A stretch of 64,000 nt of DNA, from the NCBI RefSeq assembly GCF_000421165.1, contig NZ_ATWI01000014.1, positions 57,663-121,662 of the forward strand, read 5' to 3'. How positions within the stretch are numbered: the first letter of the stretch is position 1; each line of letters starts with the position of its first letter. A program made the position numbers and the translations under genes. The notes below the pieces were generated by a model. It made no database searches, was not told the DNA's origin, and saw nothing but the letters and a program-made list of their open reading frames with translations. This DNA is from Marinobacter daepoensis DSM 16072 (GTDB lineage: Bacteria > Pseudomonadota > Gammaproteobacteria > Pseudomonadales > Oleiphilaceae). This document shows, piece by piece, positions 1 through 12,867 of this stretch.

Positions 1-181
1 TGACAAACTGAAGGACAGTGCCGTCTCTTTGCACCAAAGCATGGGCCGACACCTGAAGTTCGGCGATCGTCTCGAAGTACGGGTGCACCCCGGTATCCAG
101 GCGATTACAGAAAAAATTCTCGATATGAGGCCCGCCAAACTGGCCTGGCGGCAGGCTGATGTTATGAACCACCAGAAGTGA
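1..181 (+). CDS. C-terminal end of an unidentified protein (truncated by window edge)
   Basis: An open frame enters from the left edge (first full codon at base 2) and ends with TGA at 179-181, giving the last 59 residues of a protein. They are mixed charged and aliphatic, with a stretch LKFGDRLEVRVHPG that could be a beta strand pair, and the chain ends MNHQK. I do not recognise the family and there are too few residues to assign one. The next gene lies on the opposite strand and converges on it. Confidence 0.55.
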   Translation, partial: DKLKDSAVSLHQSMGRHLKFGDRLEVRVHPGIQAITEKILDMRPAKLAWRQADVMNHQK

Positions 182-430
182 GATGGGCGCTCCGTCCGGG
201 CGGGCACCAAAATTCGGAGACGGACACCAGCGGGCCCCCGGGAACCGGCCACTGGTTTTCAAAACCGACACCTCATCGGGGTCTGCCGGAAATCTTGGGC
301 AAGGGCTGTCAGAAAGAGTGGGCAACTTGGCTCCGCAGGCTCAAGGGATTCATACCGGGGATTGAATCACAAAGTGCTCCCGGATGCCACGCAGCTCAAT
401 GATGGGTAAAGGAAACCTCAACCCGGTCAA
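182..430. other. Intergenic region between convergent genes
   Basis: This 249-base gap separates the truncated left-edge gene from the convergent DUF1631 gene. It holds short complementary stretches (TCCGTC at about 190 and GACGGA at about 218) and an arm CTGGTTTTCAAAACC near 252-266. I found no convincing gene, terminator with a T run, or complete tRNA in it. Confidence 0.4.
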
Positions 431-3802
<3,372 letters not shown>

Positions 3803-3817
3803 CCAGGCGCAGGCCAA

Positions 3818-4159
3818 CTACCGGCCTTTGGCCGACAGCAGACGGTCCATCTCCTCCAACGCCCTGACCAGGGACTGCCCGCTTTTTTCCCGCCCCCGGA
3901 AATGCTCCTCCGCCATCGGCGCAATACCCGACACCGCGGGCAGGGGATGCCCTCGCTCAACCAGGACTTTCATCCGGTTCAGAAAGACAAACTGCAGCCA
4001 CTGCGTGAACTCCATGGTATCGAGACAGAATGGCTGAGTACTCCGAAAAGCTTCCGAAGGGGGCGGCTCAAGCTCCCAGACCCCCAACTGCCGGAGTTCT
4101 ATTTCAATCCTCAGCAAACCATCCGTTACCTGATCAAGCTGCTTCGCCTTCTCGCTCAC
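3818..4159 (-). CDS. YqcC family protein (DUF446)
   Basis: A small, probably cytoplasmic helical protein of 113 residues matching the YqcC/DUF446 family. Recognisable parts are ELRQLGVWE, FCLDTMEFTQWLQFVFLNRM and the C-terminal PAVSGIAPMAEEHF. I place the start at a GTG (4157-4159), 14 bases after the parA stop and with GAAGGGG upstream. A longer frame reaching into parA would add residues unlike the family. The function is not established. It is the last gene of the leftward hda-parA group. Confidence 0.8.
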   Translation of the reverse strand: MSEKAKQLDQVTDGLLRIEIELRQLGVWELEPPPSEAFRSTQPFCLDTMEFTQWLQFVFLNRMKVLVERGHPLPAVSGIAPMAEEHFRGREKSGQSLVRALEEMDRLLSAKGR

Positions 4160-4172
4160 CCAACACGCCCCT

Positions 4173-4970
4173 TCAATCGGCCAAAGGCTCCAGCTCAACC
4201 GACTCACCATGAAGCACCCTGTACAGATCCTCATACTGGCGTGTGAGGGCGTGTTTCGGGGCCATATGAATCAACGGCTGGCGACTCTGGTGTGACTCTT
4301 TCATCTTGACGGAGCTGGACAGGCGCACAGGCAAGACAGGCAACCCCTCCTCCGTCAACTCTCTGACCAGTTGTCGCGGTAAACTTGCCCGCGGCTGGAA
4401 CTGGTTCGCGATGATCCCTTCAACCACAAGCTCTTCATTATGATCCTCCTGCAACTCGCGGATTTCATGGAGGATGTTATAAAGCGCCTGACGGGAAAAA
4501 TCATCGCAGTCAAATGGAATCAGGCAACGCTGAGCGGCAATCAAGGCTGAACGCGTGTAAAAATTCAGAGCTGGCGCTGTGTCGATGTAAATTTCGTCGA
4601 AGCTGTCACTCAGTTTCTTCAGAAACTCTCTGAGCTTGTAGATCTTGTGCTTTGCCTCAAGCTTGCGCTCCAGAAAATCCAGTTCCGGGCTTGAAGGCAG
4701 CACAAACAGGTTATCAAACGACGAAGCGTGTACGAATTCGTCTGGCCGGCGATTGAACACACTGAATGCAACCGTCTGCTCAAGCAGGTCGGCAACCGTA
4801 TCTTTCAACCCTGCCGCCGGCTTCCCCAGCAGGTAATGGGTCGAGTTGCCCTGAGGGTCCAGGTCCACCACCAGCGTCCGTTTACCCCTGGAGGCGCTGA
4901 TGGCCGCCAGATTACAAGTGATACTGGACTTGCCAACACCACCTTTCTGATTGAATACCACCCGTCTCAT
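4173..4970 (-). CDS. Orphan ParA-family ATPase
   Basis: A 265-residue P-loop ATPase of the ParA/Soj group. The deviant Walker A motif KGGVGKSS lies at residues 9-16, with both signature lysines, followed by VVDLDPQGNSTH (Walker A' region) and IDTAPAL (Walker B). ParA proteins form ATP-dependent dimers that pattern DNA or protein cargo. No ParB gene or parS-like array is visible beside it, so it is probably a solitary ParA rather than the chromosomal partition ATPase. It lies 42 bases downstream of hda on the same strand and is followed by yqcC. Its cargo cannot be told from sequence. Confidence 0.9.
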   Translation of the reverse strand: MRRVVFNQKGGVGKSSITCNLAAISASRGKRTLVVDLDPQGNSTHYLLGKPAAGLKDTVADLLEQTVAFSVFNRRPDEFVHASSFDNLFVLPSSPELDFLERKLEAKHKIYKLREFLKKLSDSFDEIYIDTAPALNFYTRSALIAAQRCLIPFDCDDFSRQALYNILHEIRELQEDHNEELVVEGIIANQFQPRASLPRQLVRELTEEGLPVLPVRLSSSVKMKESHQSRQPLIHMAPKHALTRQYEDLYRVLHGESVELEPLAD

Positions 4971-5012
4971 GTCGTCTCTCCATTGGCTTTTATCGTTATT
5001 TATTCTTGACGG

Positions 5013-5711
5013 TTACCACCCCATCACCGCTTTCACAAACGGAATGGTCAAGCGCCGCTGAGCCTGAAGGGAGTTTTCATCCAGTGTATCCAGCAATCCC
5101 AGGAGATCGCCCAGCTTTCTTGGCGCACGGCGCATGATAAAACTGGCGACATCCTCGCTCATCACCAGCCCTCGCTGCTCCGCCCGCGCCATCAGAATCC
5201 GTTGCCGGTCCTCGTCCCGATAGACACCCAGCTGCAGCAATAACCCGTGTGCAATTCTGGACCCCAGATCCGCCAGCTCAAAGGATAACGAAGCCGGCAC
5301 TTCCGAGAGACTGATCACCAACAAGCCTCGGCGGTCCAACACACGATTATAAAGGTGAAAAACGGCCTCTTCCCAGCCGGGGTGACTCGCCACACGCTCC
5401 AGATCATCCAGACAGACCACATCATACGCATCCAGGCCCGACAAGGTCTCCGGCCCAAACGGCAGCAGCTCTTCAATGCTGATGCAGACCGCGGTCTTAC
5501 CCATCTGTTCCGACTCGTGACACATCGCCTGCAACAGGTGGCTTTTACCCGTATCAGAATCACCACAGATTACAACGGCAGGGAGCCCTGCTGGCTCCCG
5601 GCACACAGACTTGAGGCGATCAGCGACAGAGCGATTGCGATCCCCGTGGAAGTTATCGAACCGGGCATCGTCCCGGAGCTTAACGCCCAACACCATCTGC
5701 GAGGCTTTCAT
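5013..5711 (-). CDS. hda: DnaA regulatory inactivator Hda
   Basis: A 232-residue AAA+ protein related to DnaA domain III. In the known family, Hda bound to the sliding clamp stimulates ATP hydrolysis by DnaA to prevent re-initiation. A P-loop G-DSDT-GKS is at residues 50-57, Walker B is VVCLDDLERV, and the N terminus carries a degenerate clamp-binding motif QMVLGV at residues 5-10. I chose ATG 5711 because its ATGA overlaps the stop of the upstream phosphatidyltransferase and the chain then matches the family. The longer frame from 5744 would overlap that gene by 37 bases. Confidence 0.93.
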   Translation of the reverse strand: MKASQMVLGVKLRDDARFDNFHGDRNRSVADRLKSVCREPAGLPAVVICGDSDTGKSHLLQAMCHESEQMGKTAVCISIEELLPFGPETLSGLDAYDVVCLDDLERVASHPGWEEAVFHLYNRVLDRRGLLVISLSEVPASLSFELADLGSRIAHGLLLQLGVYRDEDRQRILMARAEQRGLVMSEDVASFIMRRAPRKLGDLLGLLDTLDENSLQAQRRLTIPFVKAVMGW

Positions 5712-6268
5712 GACCGCTTTGCCCTCCAGGCCCGCATACTCCATACCGCAACGTAATGACCACCACTAAGAACGGCAAAAACGGCAACCAACCAGGTGCC
5801 GACCTCAATCACCCATGGCTGCATGGGCAGCCCGGCCAGCAGAATGATGATGGCAAGAGCCACGAGGATCTGGACAAACGTATTGAGCTTTCCGGGAATG
5901 CTCGGTTCCATATCAAAACGGCCGATCCCGTAATGAAATGCCAACGCCCCACAGACGATCACAAGATCTCTGCCCAACACCAGAACAAACAGCCAGACGG
6001 GCAGCACGCCGGTCACCGTGAGCATCAGGTAGGCGGAAATCAACAGAGCCTTGTCCGCCAACGGATCGGCCACCGCACCCAGCCGGGAGCGCCAGTTAAA
6101 GTAACGCGCCAGAAACCCGTCAAACGCGTCCGTCAGTGCGGCAACGAAGAAGATCACCAGCGACAAGCGGTAATTCCCTTCCAGCAACGCACCGGCGAAT
6201 GGCGCAATCAACACCATCCGAAGGAATGTCAACGCATTGGGAATCCAGCGCCACCGCTTAGAACTCAC
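5708..6268 (-). CDS. CDP-alcohol phosphatidyltransferase (PgsA-like)
   Basis: An integral membrane enzyme of 186 residues with about five or six hydrophobic segments. The complete family motif D-x2-DG-x2-AR-x8-G-x3-D-x3-D is present at residues 47-72 (D47, D50, G51, A54, R55, G64, D68, D72). The family transfers a phosphatidyl group from a CDP-lipid to an alcohol such as glycerol phosphate. The length and the N-terminal IPNALTFLRM fit PgsA-like members, but the exact acceptor is not certain. It sits between the DUF2066 gene and hda and overlaps hda by four bases. Confidence 0.88.
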   Translation of the reverse strand: MSSKRWRWIPNALTFLRMVLIAPFAGALLEGNYRLSLVIFFVAALTDAFDGFLARYFNWRSRLGAVADPLADKALLISAYLMLTVTGVLPVWLFVLVLGRDLVIVCGALAFHYGIGRFDMEPSIPGKLNTFVQILVALAIIILLAGLPMQPWVIEVGTWLVAVFAVLSGGHYVAVWSMRAWRAKRS

Positions 6269-6289
6269 CAGGCCGCCTCCACCAACCGA

Positions 6290-7579
6290 TCAGCTGCGAT
6301 CACCGCCATCCACTCCGGGAGCAGGCTGCCAGCGATAATAAAGAACCTCATACAACGACTCGAAAGCTTGCTCCGAATCCTCCTCATCACCCGGCGCCAG
6401 TGGCTGATAGCTGAATCCGGCCGCCGCGCCCTCTGCCGACAGAGAGCCTTCACCAGCCGTTTCAGAAGATACCTGAGATTCGCTGGAAGGCGTCGCCGCC
6501 GCACTCTCGTCGGATGCCGACCGCGTCACCGGCTCAGAGGGCCGCTCTGCCACAACATATCTCGGGTCGAGTGCGATATGCTCCTGCAACTGATCCAGCT
6601 CTCCGGAGAAAGTCACTTCGACGGTCAGGCGCTCTCCACGCACACGGGACGCACCCACCGACATTACCGGCGTCATACCTTGCAAGGCCTGGGTGACCTG
6701 GCCATAGTCGGAGAGCGTTGAAACCCCCTCAAGAACCATAGCAACCGTGGGCGCTTCCCCCACCTCACCAGCTGTGACGGCGTAGCGGCTTGAATACTGT
6801 TCTGTCCAGCGATCAATCACCGCTTCAACCAGTTGTTCGGGGGTTCCGGCACTCACCGACTGTTCACGGGCATCCATCCCCATACCATCAATTACCCAGC
6901 CGGCACGCCACTGGCCGCCAGACCGACTGATGCGCACGAGCGCGAGCGCATCGTGAGACATTTCTTCAGAGGCTTGCTGAATACGGCCAACAAACTGACC
7001 CCAAAGATCCGAGAGCAATGCCCGATCTCCGGCAAAGGCTTCTGAGGGAAACACGATCGGGAGCCCCCGGTCTGCAGCCGCCCGGGATAACAACTGCACC
7101 CAACGATTGTCGGAGTCCGGCCCGGCCGCCCGGGTCAGTAGCTGCCGGTTACCCCGGTCCTCCACCGCTACCCAGAGCGCCGTCAGCGGTCGATTGGCAC
7201 CCCAGACCGGTGCCTGAATAGACGCCAGCGCACGGTTCACACCAACGGCACCAAAACTCATCTGCAAACGGGCCGCACCGCCAACGCGGTTCACCTGATA
7301 AGACAGCAACATGGATTCCGCTCCGGACAGCACCTCGTCCAGGCCATCCAGCTTAAGCACATCACGAGTACCGGAGACCCGAACCATTACCTGTCGAAGC
7401 CCTTCCTGGTATCCGTCTTCAAGCGCCCGGCCGGACGTTCCCGAAACCGGCACATCCACCGTGTACAGTCCCGACACGGTCACCGCCGACGCCTGGCCGG
7501 CCAACAAGCACCAGAAGGCGACCGCAAACAGAACGGATACCGCTCCTCTGCGCCTGGCTGTATATACTGATTCGGTCAT
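6290..7579 (-). CDS. DUF2066 domain-containing secreted protein
   Basis: A 429-residue protein of the DUF2066 family, found beside purM in pseudomonads and relatives. A signal peptide is visible: basic residues, then AVSVLFAVAFWCLLAGQASA, with cleavage near residue 32. The mature part is about 400 residues with no further membrane segment, so it is expected in the periplasm or outer envelope. The function is unknown. I start it at ATG 7579, which has AAGGTG nine bases upstream. The open frame begins further up at 7687 but that stretch lacks family character. It is divergent from purM. Confidence 0.85.
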   Translation of the reverse strand: MTESVYTARRRGAVSVLFAVAFWCLLAGQASAVTVSGLYTVDVPVSGTSGRALEDGYQEGLRQVMVRVSGTRDVLKLDGLDEVLSGAESMLLSYQVNRVGGAARLQMSFGAVGVNRALASIQAPVWGANRPLTALWVAVEDRGNRQLLTRAAGPDSDNRWVQLLSRAAADRGLPIVFPSEAFAGDRALLSDLWGQFVGRIQQASEEMSHDALALVRISRSGGQWRAGWVIDGMGMDAREQSVSAGTPEQLVEAVIDRWTEQYSSRYAVTAGEVGEAPTVAMVLEGVSTLSDYGQVTQALQGMTPVMSVGASRVRGERLTVEVTFSGELDQLQEHIALDPRYVVAERPSEPVTRSASDESAAATPSSESQVSSETAGEGSLSAEGAAAGFSYQPLAPGDEEDSEQAFESLYEVLYYRWQPAPGVDGGDRS

Positions 7580-7703
7580 GAAACACCTTGCCATTCCCAT
7601 GGTTGGCGCACAGGATACACCATCACCAGAGTGGAGAGTAGCAAGGGCTGATTGCAGCTTGGCAATCTGAATCGTCCAATATTGCACTATCCCGGAATTC
7701 GAG

Positions 7704-7732
7704 TTGGAGCGCCCGGGCGCACCTGTTAAAAT
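7704..7732 (+). promoter_or_regulatory. Candidate sigma70 promoter of purM with a 12-bp palindrome
   Basis: A TTGGAG box at 7704-7709 and TAAAAT at 7727-7732 are separated by 17 bases, a plausible sigma70 promoter 36 bases before the purM start. The perfect palindrome GCGCCCGGGCGC (7709-7720) fills most of the spacer and could bind a dimeric regulator. This is read by eye and has not been tested. Confidence 0.4.
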
Positions 7733-7768
7733 CCGCGCCTTGACCCATAGGCCTAACGGTTATTTTCC

Positions 7769-8833
7769 ATGAGCGAACAGAAGCCTTCCCTGACCTACCG
7801 CGATGCTGGCGTGGATATCGACGCCGGTAACGACCTTGTTCACCGAATCAAGAACACGGCGGCACGCACCCGCCGCCCGGAAGTTCTTGGAGGCCTGGGC
7901 GGCTTTGGCGCCATGGTCTCGATTCCCTCAGGGTATAAGGAGCCAGTACTGGTTTCCGGCACGGACGGCGTAGGCACCAAGCTTCGCCTGGCCATGCAAC
8001 TTCAGAAGCACGACAGCATCGGTATCGATCTGGTTGCCATGTGCGTCAACGATCTGGTCGTTGGCGGAGCAGAGCCGCTGTTCTTCCTCGACTATTACGC
8101 CACGGGCAAACTGAATGTCGAGGTGGCTGCACAGGTTGTCGAAGGTATTGGCCAGGGCTGCGAACTGGCCGGCTGTGCTCTGGTGGGCGGTGAAACCGCA
8201 GAGATGCCGGGCATGTATGAAGGTGAAGACTACGACCTGGCCGGATTCTGCGTTGGCGTGGTCGAGCGTGAGAGCATCATCGATGGCAAACGCGCCCAGG
8301 CAGGTGATGCCCTGCTGGCACTGGCATCCTCTGGCCCCCATTCCAATGGTTACTCACTAATTCGCAAGATCATTGAAGTCAGCGGCGCTGATCTCAACCA
8401 GGCTCTGGGCGAGACCACGCTCGGTGACGCCCTGATGGCCCCCACAAGAATCTACGTCAAGAATCTTCTCCAACTGATTCGCGAAGTCGATGTCCGGGCC
8501 CTGTCACACATTACCGGTGGCGGCCTGCCTGAAAACATTCCCAGAGTCCTTCCGAAAGGCACGATTGCAGCAATCGACACCGAAAGCTGGGAAATGCCCC
8601 CGGTATTCCAGTGGCTAAAAGATGCCGGCGGCGTTGCGCAGGAGGAGATGTACCGCACCTTCAACTGCGGTGTGGGCATGCTCGTCTGCGTACCTGAGGA
8701 ACAGAAAGCTCTGGCCATCGACACGTTGACTGCCATGGGCGAAAACGTCTGGCAAATCGGCGTAATGGAGTCCGCCGAGACCAGTGACGCAGAGCCGGTC
8801 GTTCGCTATGCACCGGGGCTCCTGACGGCATGA
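7769..8833 (+). CDS. purM: Phosphoribosylformylglycinamidine cyclo-ligase (AIR synthetase)
   Basis: The 354-residue enzyme closes the imidazole ring of purines: FGAM plus ATP gives AIR. Family signatures are [12 protein letters not shown] at the N terminus, the ATP-site segment [19 protein letters not shown], the [11 protein letters not shown] stretch and [13 protein letters not shown]. The length matches typical PurM (about 345-355). It overlaps purN by ATGA (8830-8833), so the two consecutive purine enzymes are probably translated together. Confidence 0.98.
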   Translation: MSEQKPSLTYRDAGVDIDAGNDLVHRIKNTAARTRRPEVLGGLGGFGAMVSIPSGYKEPVLVSGTDGVGTKLRLAMQLQKHDSIGIDLVAMCVNDLVVGGAEPLFFLDYYATGKLNVEVAAQVVEGIGQGCELAGCALVGGETAEMPGMYEGEDYDLAGFCVGVVERESIIDGKRAQAGDALLALASSGPHSNGYSLIRKIIEVSGADLNQALGETTLGDALMAPTRIYVKNLLQLIREVDVRALSHITGGGLPENIPRVLPKGTIAAIDTESWEMPPVFQWLKDAGGVAQEEMYRTFNCGVGMLVCVPEEQKALAIDTLTAMGENVWQIGVMESAETSDAEPVVRYAPGLLTA

Positions 8834-9492
8834 AGGCAGATCCCGCCCCCGTCCCTAAGATTCTGGTACTTGCCTCTGGCAGCGGCACCAACCTACAGGC
8901 ACTGATCGAAGCCACCCGGGAACGGAATTTCCCGGGTGAACTCATCGCTGTGGGTTGCAACAAGCCTGGCGCATTTGCCCTGGAACGCGCCGCGCAGGCC
9001 AACATCAAAACCTTTGTTGTTGACCACACCAGATATGGCTCCCGCGAGGAATTTGATGCCGCGCTGCTGGCTGAAATCATGCAGCACAGCCCCGACGTAG
9101 TGGTGCTGGCCGGCTTCATGCGCATCCTCACCCGCGATTTTGTCCGGGCATTCCGGGGCAGAATGCTGAACATTCACCCCTCGCTGTTGCCCGCCTATAC
9201 CGGGCTGAACACACACCAGCGGGTTCTGGACGCTGGCGACCGGACTCACGGCGTGTCGATTCACTTCGTGACCGAAGAGCTCGACGGCGGCCCTGTCATT
9301 GCGCAGGCGGAAGTGACCGTGGAAGAGGCTGACACTTCGGAGTCACTCGCCGAAAAAGTTCAGCGACAGGAACACATCTTGTATCCAATCGTCGTTCGCT
9401 GGTTCTGCGAAGGCCGGGTTCAGCTTGGCTCAGAAGGTGTTTTGTTTGACGGCGAGCCCATCAAAAACCCAATGAGACTTCCGGCGAACTGA
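8830..9492 (+). CDS. purN: Phosphoribosylglycinamide formyltransferase
   Basis: A 220-residue enzyme that transfers a formyl group from 10-formyltetrahydrofolate to GAR in purine synthesis. The substrate phosphate loop SGSGTNLQ is at residues 16-23, and the catalytic triad expected for the family is present as N114, H116 (LNIHPSLLP) and D152 (ELDGG). Its start codon overlaps the purM stop. The DUF3108 gene follows 74 bases later. Confidence 0.97.
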   Translation: MKADPAPVPKILVLASGSGTNLQALIEATRERNFPGELIAVGCNKPGAFALERAAQANIKTFVVDHTRYGSREEFDAALLAEIMQHSPDVVVLAGFMRILTRDFVRAFRGRMLNIHPSLLPAYTGLNTHQRVLDAGDRTHGVSIHFVTEELDGGPVIAQAEVTVEEADTSESLAEKVQRQEHILYPIVVRWFCEGRVQLGSEGVLFDGEPIKNPMRLPAN

Positions 9493-9566
9493 ACAGATTG
9501 TCATCCCATTGCCTCCCCGAACCAACTAAACTGTCGCTATAACCGACCGTAAACGAGGCCCTCAGG

Positions 9567-10301
9567 ATGCAGATCAACGTGCGCCGAAAAATCCGTTGCC
9601 GGTTGCTGGCCGGCTTGATTGCCGGCCTCTCGGCTCTGCCGGCGACCGCAACGGAAAGCCCACAGCTCACACCTTACAAAGCCCACTACACCGCCGCGAT
9701 GTCCAAAGGGGTCAGCCTCAATGGCGAAGGTGAGCGCGTCTTGTCCAGCCAGGGGAACAATGTCTGGCTATACCGAACGGATGTTGACTCTTTCATTGCG
9801 GATATTGACGAGTCCCTGATCTTTCGGTGGGAGGACGGCCAGGTCGTTCCGCTGCGCTACCGGTACCGCCTGTCTGGCTTTCTGATCAAGGATCGCGAGC
9901 AGTCGATCGATTTCGACTGGCAAGCTGGCCTGGCTTCCGGTAGTTATCGGGGAAAAGCGTTCGAGGTAGAACTCAGGGAAAACACTCTGGACCCGCTCGG
10001 CTACCAGTTGCAACTTCACCAGGACCTCAAAGCCGGAAAACGCGATGTCACCTATCAGGTCCTGGACAAAGGCGACTACGATGACGACCGGTTTGCCGTT
10101 ATCGACGAGGACAGCCTCAACAAAGACGGCCAGAACAGAAATACCCTCAAAGCCGAGAAAGTCCGGGAAAAAGACTCCAGGCGGCAGACCCTGATGTGGT
10201 TTGACCCGGCCAGAGACTACCTCCTGGTACGACTGCTACAGGTGGAACCCGATGGCAGCGAATACGAACTAAAGCTCAAGGACGCAACGCTGGCGGACTA
10301 G
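9567..10301 (+). CDS. DUF3108 domain-containing secreted protein
   Basis: A 244-residue protein with an N-terminal signal peptide (basic residues, then LLAGLIAGLSALPATATE; cleavage near residue 30) and a beta-rich mature part matching DUF3108. The conserved opening is TPYKAHYTAAMSKG. The family is predicted periplasmic, its function is not settled, and it commonly follows purMN in pseudomonads. The stop codon is interleaved with that of the convergent avtA in a shared CTAG. Confidence 0.85.
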   Translation: MQINVRRKIRCRLLAGLIAGLSALPATATESPQLTPYKAHYTAAMSKGVSLNGEGERVLSSQGNNVWLYRTDVDSFIADIDESLIFRWEDGQVVPLRYRYRLSGFLIKDREQSIDFDWQAGLASGSYRGKAFEVELRENTLDPLGYQLQLHQDLKAGKRDVTYQVLDKGDYDDDRFAVIDEDSLNKDGQNRNTLKAEKVREKDSRRQTLMWFDPARDYLLVRLLQVEPDGSEYELKLKDATLAD

Positions 10302-11575
10302 GCACCCTGCCGGTGTTCGGCCCAGACGGCTTTCACTTCGTCCGCAATGATGCGCAACCCTTCCGCAACACGGTCGTCATCCTGCGAATAGGTCACCCGC
10401 AGGCACTCATGCCGGTGGCGCCAGTCGTCCTCCGGCAAACCAGGAAAGAAATAATGTCCGGACACCACCAGAACGCCCCGAGCCTTCAGGCGCTGGTAAA
10501 GCGTGAGACTCGAGACTGGCAAATCAGGGAACCAGAACCAGAGGAACATAGCCCCCTCGGGTTTATGGATGTACCAGCGACATTCATCCTCCCCCATCGC
10601 CTCATGGAAGACCGCCACAGCCCGCTCCATTTTCGCTTTATAGAACGGGCACACCACATCACGACTGAGTGACAGGATCTCGCCGGAACGAACCAAGGGC
10701 TCAGCCAGCATAGCACCAAAGCTGCCCGTTGCCAGATTCATGATGGCATTGATTCCGGACAGCGCCTTGATGACCGATTCCTCTGCAATCACAATCCCGG
10801 TTCTCGCGGCTGGCAATCCAAGTTTCGAGAGACTCAGGCAAAGAATCACCTGATCATTCCAGGTAGGCTGCGCATCCACGAATAGCAAGCTCGGGAACGG
10901 TGTTCCATACGCGCCATCGACAATCAGCGGGATGTCGTTTTGCCGGGCCAACCCCTCCAGCCGGGCCAACTCCTCATCGGTAATCACGTTGCCCGTAGGG
11001 TTGGTTGGGCGGGACACACAGATGGCCCCGGTCTCCCCCGTCACCTCTACGGCATCAAAATCTACCCGGTACTTGAATTCGTGAGCATCAGTGAACGAAA
11101 TATCCGGTTGCACCGCCCGAAACAGCGCCTGCTCAATGCCCGCATCCGCATACCCGATATACTCCGGGGCCAGCGGCAACAGAATGTGCTTCCGATGCCC
11201 ATCGCCGTAATCCCCGCCAAACATGTTGAAGAGCATGAAAAAAGCTGCCTGACTGCCATTGGTCAGGGCAATGTTCCCGGGCTTCAACCCCCACCCATAC
11301 TCCTGATTCAACAGATCAGCCAGCGAGGCGATAAACTGTTTCTCACCCTGTGGAGGATCATAAATCCCTACCAGCCTGCGCACCTGGGCTTCATCAGCCG
11401 CCATGCCCGACAGAATCTCCTGCACCCTCTGCTGAATTTCGGGTATGTGCCCGGGATTACCGCCCCCCATCATGATCATGTCTTCTCCGGAGGCCATCGC
11501 GTTCCCCAAATCATCCATCAGGGACGTGATGCCGGCATCCGCAGTAAACTTACGACCAAAAGCAGAGAGTTTCAT
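10298..11575 (-). CDS. avtA: Valine-pyruvate aminotransferase
   Basis: A 425-residue fold-type I PLP aminotransferase closely matching AvtA, which interconverts valine or 2-aminobutyrate with alanine/pyruvate. The Schiff-base lysine is K251 in SLSKLGLP, the phosphate-contacting arginine is R259 (ARTG), the PLP-contact Asp lies in IVDGAYG near 220, and the family hallmark MMGGGNPGHIPE is near residue 35. The start at 11575 fits the family N terminus MKLSAFGRKF. It faces DUF3108, and the YjaG-like gene lies upstream on the same strand. Confidence 0.94.
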   Translation of the reverse strand: MKLSAFGRKFTADAGITSLMDDLGNAMASGEDMIMMGGGNPGHIPEIQQRVQEILSGMAADEAQVRRLVGIYDPPQGEKQFIASLADLLNQEYGWGLKPGNIALTNGSQAAFFMLFNMFGGDYGDGHRKHILLPLAPEYIGYADAGIEQALFRAVQPDISFTDAHEFKYRVDFDAVEVTGETGAICVSRPTNPTGNVITDEELARLEGLARQNDIPLIVDGAYGTPFPSLLFVDAQPTWNDQVILCLSLSKLGLPAARTGIVIAEESVIKALSGINAIMNLATGSFGAMLAEPLVRSGEILSLSRDVVCPFYKAKMERAVAVFHEAMGEDECRWYIHKPEGAMFLWFWFPDLPVSSLTLYQRLKARGVLVVSGHYFFPGLPEDDWRHRHECLRVTYSQDDDRVAEGLRIIADEVKAVWAEHRQGA

Positions 11576-11639
11576 GATTCATTCCATTCCAGTAAAACAA
11601 TTAGGCAGGTTTCAGGCACAACAGCCAAGGCACGTCGGA

Positions 11640-12239
11640 TCAGCCTTCCAGGGAAATACCCAGATTACTGACACCACCGTTGGCAGCACCGGCTTGCAGC
11701 TCAGCAAGGAAGATTTCTGTCGGGGACCGCTGTTTTTTCAACGCCAATACAGTATCCCGCTGAAACTGCTTGTCGTCCTTAAGCAGCGGATGGTGCTCAA
11801 ACACACTCACAAGCTCATTCTCGTCCAACCCTTCCCCATCAGACATCTCGACGAAGTCCATGACCGTCCGAGTCGCGAGCTGAGATGCCTCGGACGCCCG
11901 ATGCTTGTTCGGGTTCAGGCGGTTCAGTAACGCCTGCTCCAGCAACTCACAGAAATCAACGGCCGGATATACGCCATAGGCATCGTATTCATCGACCGTC
12001 GGGCACAAGGATTCCAGCTTACTCAGCAACTGTGGGATGGCGGCGTCGGCAACGTCCTTCTGGAGCAGATCCCAGGCCAGATCCAGTAACTGACGCATCT
12101 TGCCACCAGTCTTCAGACCAACGGCATCAGCAAACAGCGCATAATTCGGAAATGAGCGCTCCGCCAGGGACAACAGAAAAGCGCATTCGCGCCAACCCTG
12201 TAACTGAGAGACGGCTTTAAGAAACTGGTTGGCGTTCAT
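11640..12239 (-). CDS. YjaG family (DUF416) protein
   Basis: A 199-residue, mainly helical cytoplasmic protein of the DUF416/YjaG family. Signatures include [19 protein letters not shown] at the N terminus and [19 protein letters not shown] in the middle. The molecular function is unknown. Its ATG overlaps the dcd stop by four bases (ATGA, 12236-12239), so it is probably co-translated with dcd. Confidence 0.87.
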   Translation of the reverse strand: MNANQFLKAVSQLQGWRECAFLLSLAERSFPNYALFADAVGLKTGGKMRQLLDLAWDLLQKDVADAAIPQLLSKLESLCPTVDEYDAYGVYPAVDFCELLEQALLNRLNPNKHRASEASQLATRTVMDFVEMSDGEGLDENELVSVFEHHPLLKDDKQFQRDTVLALKKQRSPTEIFLAELQAGAANGGVSNLGISLEG

Positions 12240-12802
12240 GTCCGGGGCAGAGTCACACCGGTTTGGCCAAGGTACTTGCCGCCGCGGTCTTTATAGCTGG
12301 TTTCACAAATTTCGTCAGACTCGAAGAACAACATCTGGGCAACGCCTTCGTTGGCGTAGATCTTGGCCGGCAGGTTCGTCGTGTTGGAAAATTCCAGAGT
12401 CACCTGGCCTTCCCACTCCGGCTCCAGCGGCGTGACGTTAACGATGATCCCACAACGCGCATAGGTGCTTTTGCCCAGACAGATGGTGAGCACGCTTCTG
12501 GGAATCCGGAAATACTCAACCGTGCGCGCCAGCGCAAAACTGTTTGGAGGGATGATGCACACGTCACCGGTGTAGTTAACGAAACTGTTTTCGTCGAAGT
12601 TTTTCGGATCAACCGTAGCACTGTGAACGTTGGTAAAGATCTTGAACTCGTTGCTGCAGCGCACGTCGTAGCCGTAGCTTGAAGTGCCGTAGGAAATGAC
12701 TCGGCCTTTCTCGCTTTCCCGAACTTGCCCGGCTTCGAAGGGTTCGATCATGCCGTGCTGCTCGGACATCCGGCGGATCCACTTGTCGGATTTGATGCTC
12801 AT
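12236..12802 (-). CDS. dcd: dCTP deaminase
   Basis: A 188-residue trimeric enzyme that deaminates dCTP to dUTP, feeding dTMP synthesis. Family signatures are [12 protein letters not shown] at the start, the nucleotide-binding segment [10 protein letters not shown], the catalytic stretch [18 protein letters not shown] and the C-terminal [13 protein letters not shown]. The length is typical of Dcd. It overlaps the following YjaG gene, and apbC lies upstream on the same strand. Confidence 0.97.
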   Translation of the reverse strand: MSIKSDKWIRRMSEQHGMIEPFEAGQVRESEKGRVISYGTSSYGYDVRCSNEFKIFTNVHSATVDPKNFDENSFVNYTGDVCIIPPNSFALARTVEYFRIPRSVLTICLGKSTYARCGIIVNVTPLEPEWEGQVTLEFSNTTNLPAKIYANEGVAQMLFFESDEICETSYKDRGGKYLGQTGVTLPRT

Positions 12803-12867
12803 GGGTGACTTCTCGTTATCCAGCTGGTGGGAAAATTGGGGCGTAGTTTACCCTGTCGCCCGGAGTC

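Noticed and set aside
245..275. Anticodon-arm-like CTGGTTTTCAAAACC with a central TCA, reminiscent of selenocysteine tRNA
   Set aside because: No T-arm consensus, matching acceptor stem or CCA end could be found on either strand, so a tRNA cannot be supported.
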